From NCBI GenBank assembly GCA_032622095.1, contig CP136069.1:42198194-42262193 (forward strand): a stretch of DNA of 64,000 nt, read 5' to 3'. Under the pieces are notes generated by a model. It saw only the letters and a program-made list of their open reading frames with translations, was not told the DNA's origin and ran no database searches. Source of the DNA: Siphonodentalium dalli. Lineage: Eukaryota; Mollusca; Scaphopoda; Gadilida; Siphonodentaliidae. The position numbers and the translations under genes are program-made. This document shows, one piece after another, positions 32,706 through 44,671 of the stretch (positions within the stretch are counted from its first letter, which is position 1; the number at the start of each line of letters is the position of its first letter).

Positions 32706-34020
32706 TAGGGTGGATACACACATGCATGTAATGTCTGTATGTAAAATACATGTATTTTACATGGCCACACCAATAATTGACAAAATTAATCACCTGCGCG
32801 CGAGAGGTCAATTTCACCAGTGAGTAGTTATAAGCCATTATCAAACAAACTGCCATCAAGAAATTTCAGGCCAGTCATAAACATGTCTTAATCTTTCATG
32901 GATGCCGAAATGAGTAATTATTGTCTGAAATAATATGTTGCTGTATTTCACGAGTTATAATTCATTTCGAAAAGTGGATTAGAGCTGGTCGATTTTATAC
33001 ATGATGTTATACGTCATTTCTTAGAAACAGGGTCATCCAAAACAAAAATAAAATATGCAGAATTAGTTTATAGGATGATACCGGCTTGTTGAGATTTCTC
33101 TGATAATTTGAGAGCGAGCTCATGTGATAACATTAATTCAATTGGGATTGAAAATATTTATTATAGCGCCAAAAAATAATGCAGGTACAGCGTTGAAATT
33201 AAAAAGAGTGACCCCCCCCCCCCCCCATTTATATATATATGTTTCTCAAGCCAAAGGTTGAACAAGCTCCTAACTGTCACAAGCTTGAATTATAACATTT
33301 TCGACCATAATCCATGATTGGGGAGGGGCTGGTTATCGAAAGCTTCCAATAACTAAGGGAGTTAATTGAATGTATCAGCCGGATTATCTGGGCAAGAATT
33401 ACAATATAATGTTTTACTTAAATATTCCATAGTTGTAAATTTTGCGTATTCATGTATAACTGTATAACACAAGCGAGGAAAGGTGACGTAGTTGGGAACT
33501 CGTAGCTAGGCAACCCTTTCGCCGAATGAAGACAAACAGTAACACCGTGCATTCAAATTTAAAGCTGTATAATATGTTCATAATTATATGAATAGCATAA
33601 ATTGCTGCATATTAGATTAATCACTCGTAGAAAACAGACACGACAGACATGACTACGATATTTATAAAGCAGGGTGTCATGACTCAGGGTGCTGCATGCA
33701 CACCCCCCGTCGAGGAAATATGCAATGGTGAATTCGGTAGCTTCTGGGATAATATAGCTCCCCGTGCATGTTGGGGATCATAGCCCCCTGTGTTGGGGAA
33801 GAGGCCATCACTGGTATTAACATCAACAGAAGACTGACAATGATTTAAACAGAACGTCGACCATTTGAGTTATCGCGCAAATAATTATTTTAAGCGGCCT
33901 GACGACTTCGTCCCAGTCAACGGCTCTTCAGCGGTTCAGAGTTTAACTCACTGTGGTCAAACACAGTCGCAATGATTGGGCTGTCAGTGGACACATATTA
34001 CACGGTGTGTATGATCCACG
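32706..34020. mobile_element. 1.3-kb element with GGGTGGATACACACATGCAT end, copy A
   Basis: It starts TAGGGTGGATACACACATGC and includes CACCTGCGCGCGAGAGGTCA, a C run at about 33211-33226, CGTAGTTGGGAACTCGTAGC and TTCAGCGGTTCAGAGTTTAA. It continues directly into a second, roughly 95% similar copy, so this is a head-to-tail duplication. A 63-codon minus frame appears in both copies but only covers the terminal repeat. Confidence 0.85.
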
Positions 34021-35436
34021 TAAGGGTGGATACACACATGCATGTAATGTCTGTATGTAAAATACATGTATTTTACATGGCCACACCAATAATTGACAAA
34101 ATGAATCACCTGCGCGCGAGAGGTCAATTTCACCAGTGAGTAGTTATAAGCCATTATCAAACAAACTGCCATCAAGAAATTTCAGGCCAGTCATAAACAT
34201 GTCTTCTTTCATGGATGCCGAAATGAGTAATTCTTGTCTGATATATGTTGCTGTTTTTCACGAGTTATAATTCATTTCGAAAAGTGGATTAGAGCCGGTC
34301 GATTTTATACTTGATTTGTTTCTGTCATTTCTTGGAAACAGGGTCATCCAAAACAAAAATAAAATATGCAGAATTCTTTTATAGGATGATACCGGCTTGT
34401 TGAGATTTCTCTGATAATTTGAGAGCGAGCTCATGTGATAACATTAATTCAATTGGGATTGCAAATATTCATTATAGCGCCAAAAAATAATGCAGGTACA
34501 GCGTTGAAATTAAAAAGAGTGACACCCCCCCCCCATTTATATATATGTTTCTCAAGCCAAAGGTTGAACAAGCTCCTACCTGTCACAAGCTTGAATTATA
34601 ACATTTTCGACCATAATTCATGATTGGGGGAGGGGCTGGTTCTCGAAAGCTTCCAATAACTAAGGGAGTTAATTGAATGTATCAGTCGGGATTATCTGGG
34701 CAAGAATTACAATATGTTTTACTTAAATATGCCATAGTTGTAAATTTTGCGTATACATGTATAACTGTATAACACAAGAGATGAAAGGTGACGTAGTTGG
34801 GAACTCGTAGCTAGGCAACCCTTTCGCCGAATGAAGACAAACAGCAACACCATGCATTCAAATTTAAAGCTGTATAATATGTTCATAATTATATGAATAG
34901 CATAAATTGCTGCATGTTAGATTAACCACTCGTAGAAAACAGACACGACAGACATGACTACGATATTTATAAAGCAGGGTGTCAGTACTCAGGGTGCTGC
35001 GTGCACACCCCCGTCGAGGAAATATGCAATGGTGAATTCGGTAGCTTCTGGGATAATATAGCTCCCCGTGTATGTTGGGGGTCATAGCCCCCTGCGTTGT
35101 GGAAGAGGCCATCACTGGTATTAACATCAATAGAATACTGACAATGATTTAAACAGAACGTCGACCATTTCAGTTATCGCGCGAATAATTATTTGAAGCG
35201 GCCTGACGACTTCGTCCCAGTCAACGGCTCTTCAGCGGTTCAGAGTTTAACTCACTGTGGTCAAACACAGTCGCAATGATTGGGTTGTCAGCGGACACAT
35301 ATTACACGGTGTGTATGATCCATGTAAAACTCCAAATACACGATATTTACAGAGATTACATGCATGTGTGTATCCACCCTAAACCGCCAAATACACGATA
35401 TTTACAGAGATTACATGCATGTGTGTATCCACCCTT
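34021..35436. mobile_element. 1.3-kb element, copy B, with two closing terminal repeats
   Basis: It starts TAAGGGTGGATACACACATG. At the right, two successive ~55-bp copies of the inverted terminus appear: CAAATACACGATATTTACAG followed by AGATTACATGCATGTGTGTA and TCCACCCT, ending about 35381 and 35436. The outer TIRs (32706 and 35436) are inverse to each other. Copies A and B differ by small indels and substitutions. Confidence 0.85.
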
Positions 35437-36183
35437 AAGCCTCATTTAATCCTAATCAGGATATCAAAGGATGATCATCAAATAAACCTTAGTGTTATTT
35501 TCATTGTGTTGGGTATTGAAACTAACAGAACATGCAAATAATTTATAATTGTTTCTAATGATAGTTTCATTCTTGTGTACATTGCTCTGTGTATACGTTT
35601 TTCACTCTGTGTTGCATACAGATTATGATTGAGTGAAATAAAGCAATTCAAATAAAAATAAATATTATGCGATAGTTTCAATGCATGTAAGAAAATAAAA
35701 ATATATATTAAAAATATATTTACATAAATAAATACGCATAAAGCGTAATATATTCCCAATAAGTTGGTGCACATCTTCATGGTGAAACCTCACCAATACA
35801 TGTACATGTAAAACGTTTATGTGTTTATTGTTTGCTTCTTTCTATTGTTTCAGTCGCTTCTTGTGTCTATGTTATGCAGTGATGTTGTATTCAATCAAAT
35901 TTGATATTTTAATTTGAAGTGTTTCATTATTTACTCCCATGCGATCAAAATGGCTGGACACAAACAATTGTAATCAGATGTAATCAAAAAGTAATCGATT
36001 ACATTTACTAAAGTCATTGTAATCGTAATCGATTACATTGATAACATGTAATCAGTAATCGTAATCATGTAAATCAGAAGTAATTGTAATCGATTACATT
36101 GGCATGTAATCAGAACGTTGGTTTGGATATCCGATTGAAGCGTTGATTGCGGTGAGATCCAGATGTTTTGGCACCAACAAATA

Positions 36184-36273
36184 TTTAATAGCACTGGTGT
36201 ACAATAATCCTCATTTAATAGCACTGGTGTACAATAATCCTCATTTAATAGCACTTGTGTACAATAATCCTCA
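36184..36273. repeat. Minisatellite, 30-bp unit x 3
   Basis: Units at 36184, 36214 and 36244 begin TTTAATAGCACTGGTGTACA; the third has one substitution. 30 is a multiple of three, so the minus-strand frame shows a repeated LLNEDYCTPV decapeptide. No gene context supports translation. Confidence 0.92.
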
Positions 36274-36484
36274 TTTAAGAGATCCTGGATACGGTAATAA
36301 ACCGACACGTCAGACTTGACCAATTCAGCCATGGGTAAACGGGTAAATTTTTGTATAAATCCACACTTATAGACAGCCCGTGGATGTCCTGTGTACAAAG
36401 TATGCCTTATATAACGTGTTATCTGAGCGATTAGAAACGTGATATTGATAAAAACAAAATTTCGATGGCAACGAACGATTACAG

Positions 36485-37085
36485 TTAAAGGAACGTAATT
36501 AACGAATTAACGCTTCTAAGTTACTATTTCTTTGGCTTCGGGGGTAAAACATATTTGATTCCATTGGAGGAACCCACCCATCAAAGCTCAGAGTTATCAG
36601 ATATTGATTTTGAAATATGTTATTCCCGTCTGATCGATACCCCTCCCTCACTTGTTGGGGAAGGAGCATGTCGCCAAAGAGGAGAAGACTTCATATAAGC
36701 CATCGGGCTTGTTGTCTGATTCTCATTTCCATACACTATCTCTTCTATTTTTGCATATTTGTATCATCTGTATATTAGGTTATGTTGGATTTGGAAATAA
36801 AAATACACTAAATATGTTATTTTTCACCATCTGGACTATTTGGCGGCCTGTCAAATATTCGACGAGCTGCCGACCGACATACTCTCGATACCAAATTGCG
36901 TTAAACAAAATGTTGATATATAACACAAATCTTACATTGGACTCAGTGGTTAGCATTATTTTTTGACAATTAATCGATACTGATAACTAATGCGTCTTTT
37001 GAAGAAATGTTGTTGTTGTTATTGTTATTGTTGTTGTTGGAACCTGATGATACGGGGACCATCGAATCGCATTGTGTGCCTTTAA
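36485..37085 (-). mobile_element. F1 element, copy 5
   Basis: Bounded by TTAA (36485-36488, 37082-37085) in reverse orientation. It has AAGTTACTATTTCTTTGGCT, CATCAAAGCTCAGAGTTATC, then CAATTAATCGATACTGATAA, a long GTT-repeat run and TGATACGGGGACCATCGAAT at the left terminus of F1. About 100 bp longer than other copies, from internal extra sequence. Confidence 0.72.
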
Positions 37086-38764
37086 TCGACGCAAATGTTA
37101 CAGATTTGTTTTTAGGTGATTGACTAATGTGCTGCAGTCGAGTTCATCGAAAAACTTCGACCACAAATCATTTCTACGTGTTCTAATAGAGTTGTCTCCA
37201 CTATCTAATGTTCCCATACTGGAATGTACTCACATTGTGCATTATGCATTTAACGGGGCTTTCCAATAGTACACGTTATATCCTCCGGTAGAATCAATAT
37301 GCAAACTAAATGAGGGATATATACCTCTGGCCATCAACCTATTTATATAAAAAAAAATATTGTCGGTCTGTATAGTGCAGAAAGCAATTTTGCTTATAGA
37401 CCAGGTACTACCACGGCCGAGTAACTTTATAACCATGTGGTCACAGTGGATAAACCGTACAAAAACACAATCGGAAGTTTAAAAAAAATACTGCATAAGG
37501 ATCAAAACAACACCATAAAAACCAGTTTTAAGACCTGATAGATAGCTTCTCCATAGCTATAATGTAAGTATATATTGTACATACACATTTGGCGATCACG
37601 AGCGGGCTCCATTTGAGCGAAGGACTCTTTTTATAGATAAAAACGGCCATTGATCACTTCAGAAAAAATAATTTTCTCGCAAAATTTCCCTCTTCAAATG
37701 TCAATTTAACATATACAGCATCTGTCGGAAATCCCACTATATTGCAATGGAAATGTCGTTATGTGTGCAACATATATTGACATTACTTTGGCTCGGTGTA
37801 TTCACAATCTGAAAGTAGAGACTATTTCTTTCGACACCCCACTCGTCAGTCTCTGTACGCCTAGTTGTTTAAGTTGCTGACCGCTAGTTGTAGCAAATCT
37901 GTACATCAAGTTGGGATGATGGGATTTGTGTGCAAATGAATTAGGTTTCAATATTAGGCATGTTCCACCTCCGGGTGGTCATTATTAACCTTCGTGAATC
38001 ACACACACACTCTTCCGTTCCACATTCGTTTTTCGATTTTTCGACAAAAGATATTCTTTTTTAAACACCTAACGTAAATATGTTTATCAATAGATACCGT
38101 GATGAATTTATATATGACCCACTACATTCACTCGAAAGGACCCTTACTCCATATGACAGACCAACAAAGTGATATCACCATAGATGTATTGATGGCAAAC
38201 AACCCGTAAAGCAGGTTACTAGAAGGATAGGTTTCTCACCGAATACGACAAGAAAACTTGGCCACGTTTAAAAAAAATTATTGTTCGAAAGACCGCTTGA
38301 CAATTGAACAGCCAGTTTCACATTCAGTGAAAAAAAAAAACATTCTGCGAACGACATGAGCTACGTATGTGTCTTTATTACATGATCCTACCCTTATTCC
38401 ATTCAATAAACCCATTCTATAAATTGCGATATTAAACGTTCGTTTAATAACAGGAAATAGTGCCAGGTGACCGTTGACTTCCGGTTTGTCGTCTGTTTAC
38501 ATTCCGTACGCTACGTCTCAAAATAATGTGGCTTCCAATATTTTTCCAATAAACTATAATGAATGAAGAGTTTGAAAAGTTATGTCATTAAATATACGCC
38601 ATTAAATACGCCACTGAGTCTTTATTTGTCTGGGACTATTTCTTTACGCGGGCAAACAACTCATAGTTACGTGAAACGTCATCGCATGCCTAATAGAAGC
38701 CGATGTTAGTTTCGCGTCCCATTGGTTGATTTAAGTATGTTTTGTCGAGGTTTTTGGATCATGT

Positions 38765-38930
38765 AATAAATAGAATCTACAACTCGTCCCAGTTTATAGC
38801 GGAATTTACAAAACTCGTCCCGTAAATTAGGTCTGGACCTCGCCAAAGGCTCGGTCCAGATCTAATTTACTGGACTCGTTTTGTAAATTCCGCTATAAAC
38901 TGGGAACTCGTTGTAGATCCTATATTTATT
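38765..38930. repeat. 166-bp long hairpin (~75-bp arms)
   Basis: The left arm starts AATAAATAGAATCTACAACT and includes GTTTATAGCGGAATTTACAA. The right arm mirrors it with few differences. The centre is TCGCCAAAGGCTC between GGACC and GGTCC blocks. Confidence 0.88.
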
Positions 38931-39960
38931 ATACGCTCAACAGTGAATTATAAAAAAAAACGCATTTATATAAACATCGATTTCACCAGAAGGGGATATA
39001 GAATAATATATTTCACACTTGCTCGCGCGTGCGACCGATTCACTTGTGTACCAATACTATTTCCAGTTTGTACTGTTGAAGAAGGACAAAGTGAAAGAAC
39101 CCATCGTGATATTCTAATTTATATTATATTCACTGATATTAGATATAATTAAAATCTATTTTATGTTGAAATTCGACATATTTATGGGGGGAAATAAAGA
39201 GAAGAATACGGGAACTATATTTTTATATTCTGCGGATGGTGAAGTAGCATTGCGTGAACAGGTATCGATCAGCTGATGGCTTCAAAAATGATGCATCGAT
39301 TGTGAGATCATTAGCGTCGTAAATGGTGAATATCATTGGAAATGCGTATAATAAAAAGAATATCAAATGTTTTTGAGTGGATACCGATAAATATTCGTGC
39401 CGCTCGCGAAAATAAACATTTGTCTCGCTCACTCATGACATATTTTTCGGTATCCACTCAAAAACATTAGATATCCTCTATGTATCCAATAAATATGTGG
39501 TATTATCCTCCGCTTGGTCCACCAGAAGGGGCAGTCATCATTTCGAGTGAATGAATTGGACCAGATATGGGGGATGGTTAAAAATTTCATAAACTCCCAT
39601 GTAGAATACCATCTGGCCATGTTCAAGAAAATCCCATGCAGTAATAAGGCCGGTGACACTTAACAACACTGATCACCCAGTTTACCCACTAACACACGAT
39701 TCTGTTTAAAGTTGAAAGAGTGATTTCTGAAAATGTCAAATTGTCCAATCAAGCAGCAATCAGACGAAGTTTAGAACACTATCGGGATAGATAACTACCG
39801 CAATGTACTACATTTACCATGTTCTCAGTTCGGTCATAATTTTAACACGATCGGACGAATAACAAAGGAGATATTCAGAGATATTGGGTATTATATGACG
39901 GGGGACTTACTTGTTGCGGTGTACGATTAGTACGATTAACGACGCTATGCCTTTCATTTG

Positions 39961-40377
39961 CTATTTTGTAAACAATATTTGTTTACAAAATTTACTCGAA
40001 TTTTTGTAGGGTAATGTAGAATTTCGAGTAAAATTGTCAGCAAATGTTTGGGAGAAAAAATTAATTTTAAAATATATAAAAATCAACGGTGGGCCTGGAG
40101 AAAATACATCCATGTTTGCCGTAAATGTGGTCCTGTATCCATGGACTTGGTAATGTGGGGCGCTATCTCCCCCATTGTTTTGGGTTTTCAATATGAATCT
40201 AGATCGATTTACCAATGGGCAGGGTTTGGTTGGTGGGGAATAATTTTCTACAATCGTTTGCCAGTGAGTCTCTGTTGGAAAATTCCAACCCAAGAGGTGC
40301 AACTCAAAGCTAGCACTTGTTGGACTTTTTGGGACAGGCCAGTCAAAATACAGGTATAGTAATACACAAGTAGGCAC
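39961..40377 (-). other. Unrecognised 138-codon open frame
   Basis: It is the longest frame in the interior of the 4.85-kb inverted-repeat structure, and carries LLGWNFPTETHWQTIVENYS near residue 30. It matches no family I recognise. A 103-codon frame runs opposite. No start context, splice sites or repeats support it, so it is recorded only as a candidate. Confidence 0.12.
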
Positions 40378-41536
40378 TGGCAGTCACGACCTCTTCGCCA
40401 CATCACCGCAAATATATAAGGCGATAGTGCACAACATACGACCTGTAGTTTTTGTTAGTAAATTCACACGAATACACAATTTCATCACAGAATATAACAT
40501 ATATCCCCCACCCCAAATACAGTTTTGTTAATTGCGGATTCGAACAAAAGTCGCTAAATGTTATTGTTATCCTTCAACCCATTTTCCTCTCTTCTGATTG
40601 GCTGAGAGTGCGTCACATGGCGGGCGATAAATCACCATATTACCCTCGAGGGTAACATTGTCTCAGTTATTGACCGGTCAGCTGTTACCAGTAAACATAG
40701 AACTGCGAAGAACTCACCGCGCAGAGATTCTCTGAAAGCTCTCTGATAATTTTGAAAAACACTGTTTTTATAAACCCCACTGTTTCATAACTACCGCGAA
40801 CTGTGGTGTTTGCTAATTTGCATAATTGTGTGTTTTTTTATTTGCAATTTGAGCACGCTATGTATAAATGGTGTTATCACAGACACATATCTGTTATAAC
40901 GTGTAATATTCATATTGGACCTTTTTATATCAATAATAAAGACCGTGGGACAAATATATAAACCTTATTATGTAGTTGGTATGCTGCAGACAATTGCACA
41001 TACGATGTACATACGTTACAACTACGTTTATATACTAGATCAAATAGCCACTCTTTGCTGTTTATCAATTGATTATTTCTTTTCTTCAATACATTCATCA
41101 GACTTCAGAGAATACCCGTATATTGCGTAACGATCTGTGACAGATGTCAATTTCTGTTTGCACTACCACAACGTGTTAGTTCCACATTTTAGCATTCTGG
41201 AAATTAACACGTCTGTCGGCGTCTTTACGCTCATTTGAAACGAAACCGAACATTTCGCTGCATGGCTACTCAACTTCGAAATTGCTTTACTCCTCTTTCC
41301 GTGAACCGATTTCCACAATGCAACCAGCAAACTGACCGGAGAATATCTGCGCAAATGACGGGTATGTTAATTGATCCAGATTATGAATGTTTTATTTTCT
41401 AAATAGCGATGATTCCAACATAAAATAAACTTTTCGAACTGGATTAAAGAATATATGCGCACATTTATTCCTGCTATTAAGGAGGTTCGTGTGTACTCCA
41501 TTGTCAGATAACAAAACAGTTATCACCCTTGTTTTC

Positions 41537-41647
41537 GTGAGACACGGGGATTTGTCGCCGCTCTCGACCTGGAATGTCACCCTCGGGCCTGGTGGCCCTC
41601 GGGTGACATTCCAGGTCTCGAGCGGGCGACAAATCCCCGTGTCTCAC
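41537..41647. repeat. 111-bp long hairpin, GC-rich
   Basis: The left arm is GTGAGACACGGGGATTTGTC... and the right arm its inverse ...GACAAATCCCCGTGTCTCAC. Arms are about 50 bp with one or two differences around CGCTCTCGACCTGGAATGTC. It is much more GC-rich than its surroundings. Confidence 0.92.
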
Positions 41648-42287
41648 TCAATCGCGGGCGATAACTGTATAATAAGAATACCTTGTTTGATTCAGATTGA
41701 GTCTATAAGTTCAATGGTGTGAAATTTCGAAGACATATTTATGTTTAAATGCGTCGTAATGAACATGTACTGTACGATTCCTGTACAACGTCGCAACTGG
41801 TGACTGTCGTCGTACACAAATAGGCGTACAGAGAGAGACGAGTGGGGCGTCCAAATAGATAGTCTCTAATTTCAGATTATGAATACACCCCAGTCAAAGT
41901 AATGTCAATATATGTTGCAAACATAATGGCCTTTACGTTACAATATAGTGGGATTTCCGATAGGTGCTGTATATGTGTTAACATGACATTTGAAGAGGGA
42001 ATTTTTACGAGAAAATAATTTTCTGAAGTGATCAAATGCCGTTTTTATTCATAAAAAGAATCCTTCGATCAAATGGAGCCCGCTTACGATCGACACATGT
42101 GTATGTACAATAATTGTTTACGTTTGCTGCTGTTGGGAGATCGTCTATCTGGTCTGAAAACTTGTTTTATGGTGTTGTTTTTATTCTTATGGCAGTATTT
42201 TGGTCTAAAAATAGAATTTTCTCGCCTATTCGAAAGCGACTTTCGATTATGTGTTTGTACGGTTTATCCACTGTGATGGTGACTCCA

Positions 42288-42974
42288 TGCAGTAGCGTTC
42301 TTTAGCATGCACCCCGCGGCGGGTACACAGGTTAGCCATTAAAGGCATAGTCGGGTTATTTTTAAATGGCGTACAAGTTGTCAAATTGTATTGAGTCAAG
42401 TGTCTTTCACCGCTGTGAACCATAGTCAATCAATCTACGACTCCACTGAATTTTTATGCCATTTTTTTCTACAACCAGGCCATCATCGCTATATTTATAA
42501 CATGCTTGACTCGATTACCGAAAGACACATTCAACAAACAAGAATTGCTGTGAAAATCACTCTTAAGTGAAAGTGACTCTATAAACTTTGGCAAACTTTA
42601 TGCCACTTGAAAAATAACCGGACTATGCCTTTAATGTCCGCGCCTGATCGGACAGCGTACTGCACCCACGACAACATACCTGGACAAATGTTGTAACGGG
42701 GGAAAGTCGGCATTTTGCGTTCGAATTAAATGAGACTTTTCAGCCTGAGAAACTTGGTATCTGACTGAGTTCTGATTTTTGTCAGAATACCCTTACCAGC
42801 TAGTTGCGATACCCAGTCCGCTAGCCCGATAGACCAGTATGCTACCCCTCGGCTACCGACTTCACCTGGCAAGATATGATTCGCTAGTCTGTACGATAAT
42901 TTAGTGTGCGAAAATGCAGTTTGTGCAAAGGTATCCGGTACCGCAGTCTAAATATGCGAAAATATCGGAAGTTT
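42288..42974. other. No recognisable feature
   Basis: Unique-looking spacer after the 4.85-kb structure. No gene or repeat can be supported. Confidence 0.35.
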
Positions 42975-43071
42975 GAATACCGAAATATGTCATGAGTGTC
43001 TGGAAAGAAATATAAAATTTTCGAAAATTCGATATTTCTTGCCAGACACTCATGAAATGTTTCAGGTATTC
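42975..43071. repeat. 97-bp hairpin (~45-bp arms)
   Basis: GAATACCGAAATATGTCATG and GAGTGTCTGG on the left face CCAGACACTCATGAAATGTT and GGTATTC on the right, with AAAATTTTCGAAAATT at the centre. A 102-codon minus frame passes through it and is not considered a gene. Confidence 0.88.
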
Positions 43072-43194
43072 AACAAAAACTGCATTTGTTCTTTTTATTA
43101 TACGAACCGTATTACTGCTCAATTTTGCTAATATATGCGACAGTTTCACTTTTAATTCTACAACAAATTGAACACAACTCGGGAAACAACATGC

Positions 43195-43430
43195 ATCTGG
43201 TTGGCCCAACTTTCTGACACCGATTAGCTGATACGTAACAAAGTTAGCAAACCGCTTTCAATGGCAACAACATGAGGTAGTGGCATAATTCGGCAAGCTA
43301 CAGTGAAATAATGAAAGCTACAGTGAAATAACGAAATCGTATTTCACTGTAGCTTTGTAGAGATACGTATTTACGACGATCTACGTTTCGATAATTTTCA
43401 ATTTTGTTATAGGCAATTATAGTTTATAAA
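43195..43430. repeat. Uninterrupted relative of 16890-17575
   Basis: In inverse orientation it joins the two flanks of the 17-kb F1 insertion. It also carries AAGCTACAGTGAAATAA twice in direct orientation (about 43297-43333), followed by an inverted copy TATTTCACTGTAGCTTT (43341-43357). Confidence 0.65.
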
Positions 43431-43573
43431 TAATATATGTACTCATTTATACACTGCGTCGGTAGCTTTTTAGTAGCTTGACTCAGATAAACTAATATGC
43501 TTTGTAATCTCGTGGACATATAAAAAATATTTCCAAAATTCTTAATTCTGCATGGGGAAGTTCATGGGGTTAC

Positions 43574-44671
43574 GTAGCGTTTTTCCGAAGACCCATAACT
43601 CCGAAGGTCCGATTCTCCGAAGGTCAGATTCTCCGACGCCCCGATTCTCCGAAAGCCCATAACTCCGAAGTCCCGATTCTCCGAAATCCCATAACTCCGA
43701 AGACCCATAACTCCGAAAGCCCATAACTCCGAAGGCCTATAACTCCGAACGCCCATAACTCCGAAGGTCTATAACTCCGAAGGGCCGATTCTCCGAAGGT
43801 CCGATTCTCCGAAGGTCCGATTCTCCGAAGATCATGTTTTATCGCTTATTAAATAGTGTATAGTCCAGTGGCGGGGTCAATGGGGCCCTAGGGAAGACCG
43901 CCCCCCAAAAAACATGTCAAATGTCATGTAAACGTCAGGAAATCCCTCCTAGGCATTCAAATATTCACAGTGTTCCTGCCCAGGGGAGCCCCCGGACCAA
44001 CGATTGGGTGCGACCCCTCCCATGTATGCGCTCCCCAAATCAGGCCTTCGTGATATGCTTTCGGCATTTCATATGCATGATATATATATATCCCCCACAT
44101 ATCCCCCACATATGCTAATTAATGTGCACACCTAAATGGGAACCCTGGCTCCGCCACTGGTGTGCACCGGGTATATTATAACGAAACGCTGCAGAGAAGC
44201 CTAACATGCACAGGGGCAGTAGGAAAATTTGAATATTTTGATGCCCCATGAACGATTTCCGGGCGTTTACATGACATTGGACATGTTTTGATAGGGGCCC
44301 ATATTGTCTGAAATAGCAAGTAGAGGTTTAATGGGGGCAGTGGGAATTTTGGGACCCCTTGGCTTCGCCACTGGACTGTACACTATTTAGTAAACGATAA
44401 TACCCCGATAAAACAAAATCTTCGGAGAATCGGACCTTCGGAGAATCGGACCTTCGGAGTTATGGGCCGTCGGAGAATCGGCCCTTCGGAGTTATAGGTC
44501 TTCGGAGTTATAGGTCTTCGGAGAATCGGCCCTTCGGAGTTATGGGCTTTCGGAGAATCGGATCTTCGGAGTTATGGGCCGTCGGAGAATCGGGTCTTCG
44601 GAGTTGTGGGCGTCGGAGAATCGGGTCTTCGGAGTTGTGGGCCTTCGTAGTAATAGGTCTTCCGAAAACCG
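43574..44671. mobile_element. Foldback element with arms made of a 16-bp tandem unit
   Basis: The left arm (about 43591-43831) is about 15 units of a 16-bp repeat in two interspersed forms, NNCCATAACTCCGAAG and NNCCGATTCTCCGAAG. The right arm (about 44421-44664) is the inverse array, with some units of 15 bp. Between them, inverted subarms continue (TAAATAGTGTATAGTCCAGT and ACTGGACTGTACACTATTTA), and the loop is about 500 bp. Long inverted arms of short tandem units resemble Drosophila Foldback/Galileo organisation. The 16-bp period leaves several frames open (SELWAFGVMGLRSYG-type peptides); these are not genes. Confidence 0.85.

Larger units (their letters stand above)
32137..36112. mobile_element. 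Composite transposon-like structure with GTAATC/GATTAC terminal arrays
   Basis: The left end TAGGGTTGGGGTAATCGTAA opens an array of many GTAATC and GATTAC motifs (about 32150-32310). A mirrored array closes it at about 35967-36112. Ends of the form AGGGTTGGGGTAATC with multiplied subterminal GTAATC hexamers are typical of hAT-type elements, whose transposases bind such clustered hexamers. The matching GGTTGGGG-type terminus is not intact on the right, and no 8-bp target duplication was found. The interior holds the 1.3-kb duplicated element and no transposase frame. Confidence 0.6.
37434..42286. mobile_element. 4.85-kb structure with ~450-bp inverted terminal arms
   Basis: The left arm (about 37440-37875) and right arm (about 41815-42282) are inverse copies. 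Both outer ends read CACAGTGGATAAACCGTACA. Shared internal blocks include AACAACACCATAAAA, GCGGGCTCCATTTGA, AAAATAATTTTCTCG, TCGGAAATCCCACTATATTG and TGTACGCCTA. The CAGTG start resembles hAT termini, but no 8-bp target duplication is visible. The ~3.9-kb interior has no transposase. It holds two long palindromes (38765-38930 and 41537-41647). An inverted segmental duplication is the alternative. Confidence 0.65.

Noticed and set aside
34864-35130. 88-codon minus frame in the 1.3-kb element
   Set aside because: The equivalent region of copy A does not keep the frame, so there is no sign of constraint.
36033-36398. 121-codon minus frame with LLNEDYCTPV repeats
   Set aside because: It covers the 30-bp minisatellite and the GATTAC array; no domain, start context or conservation.
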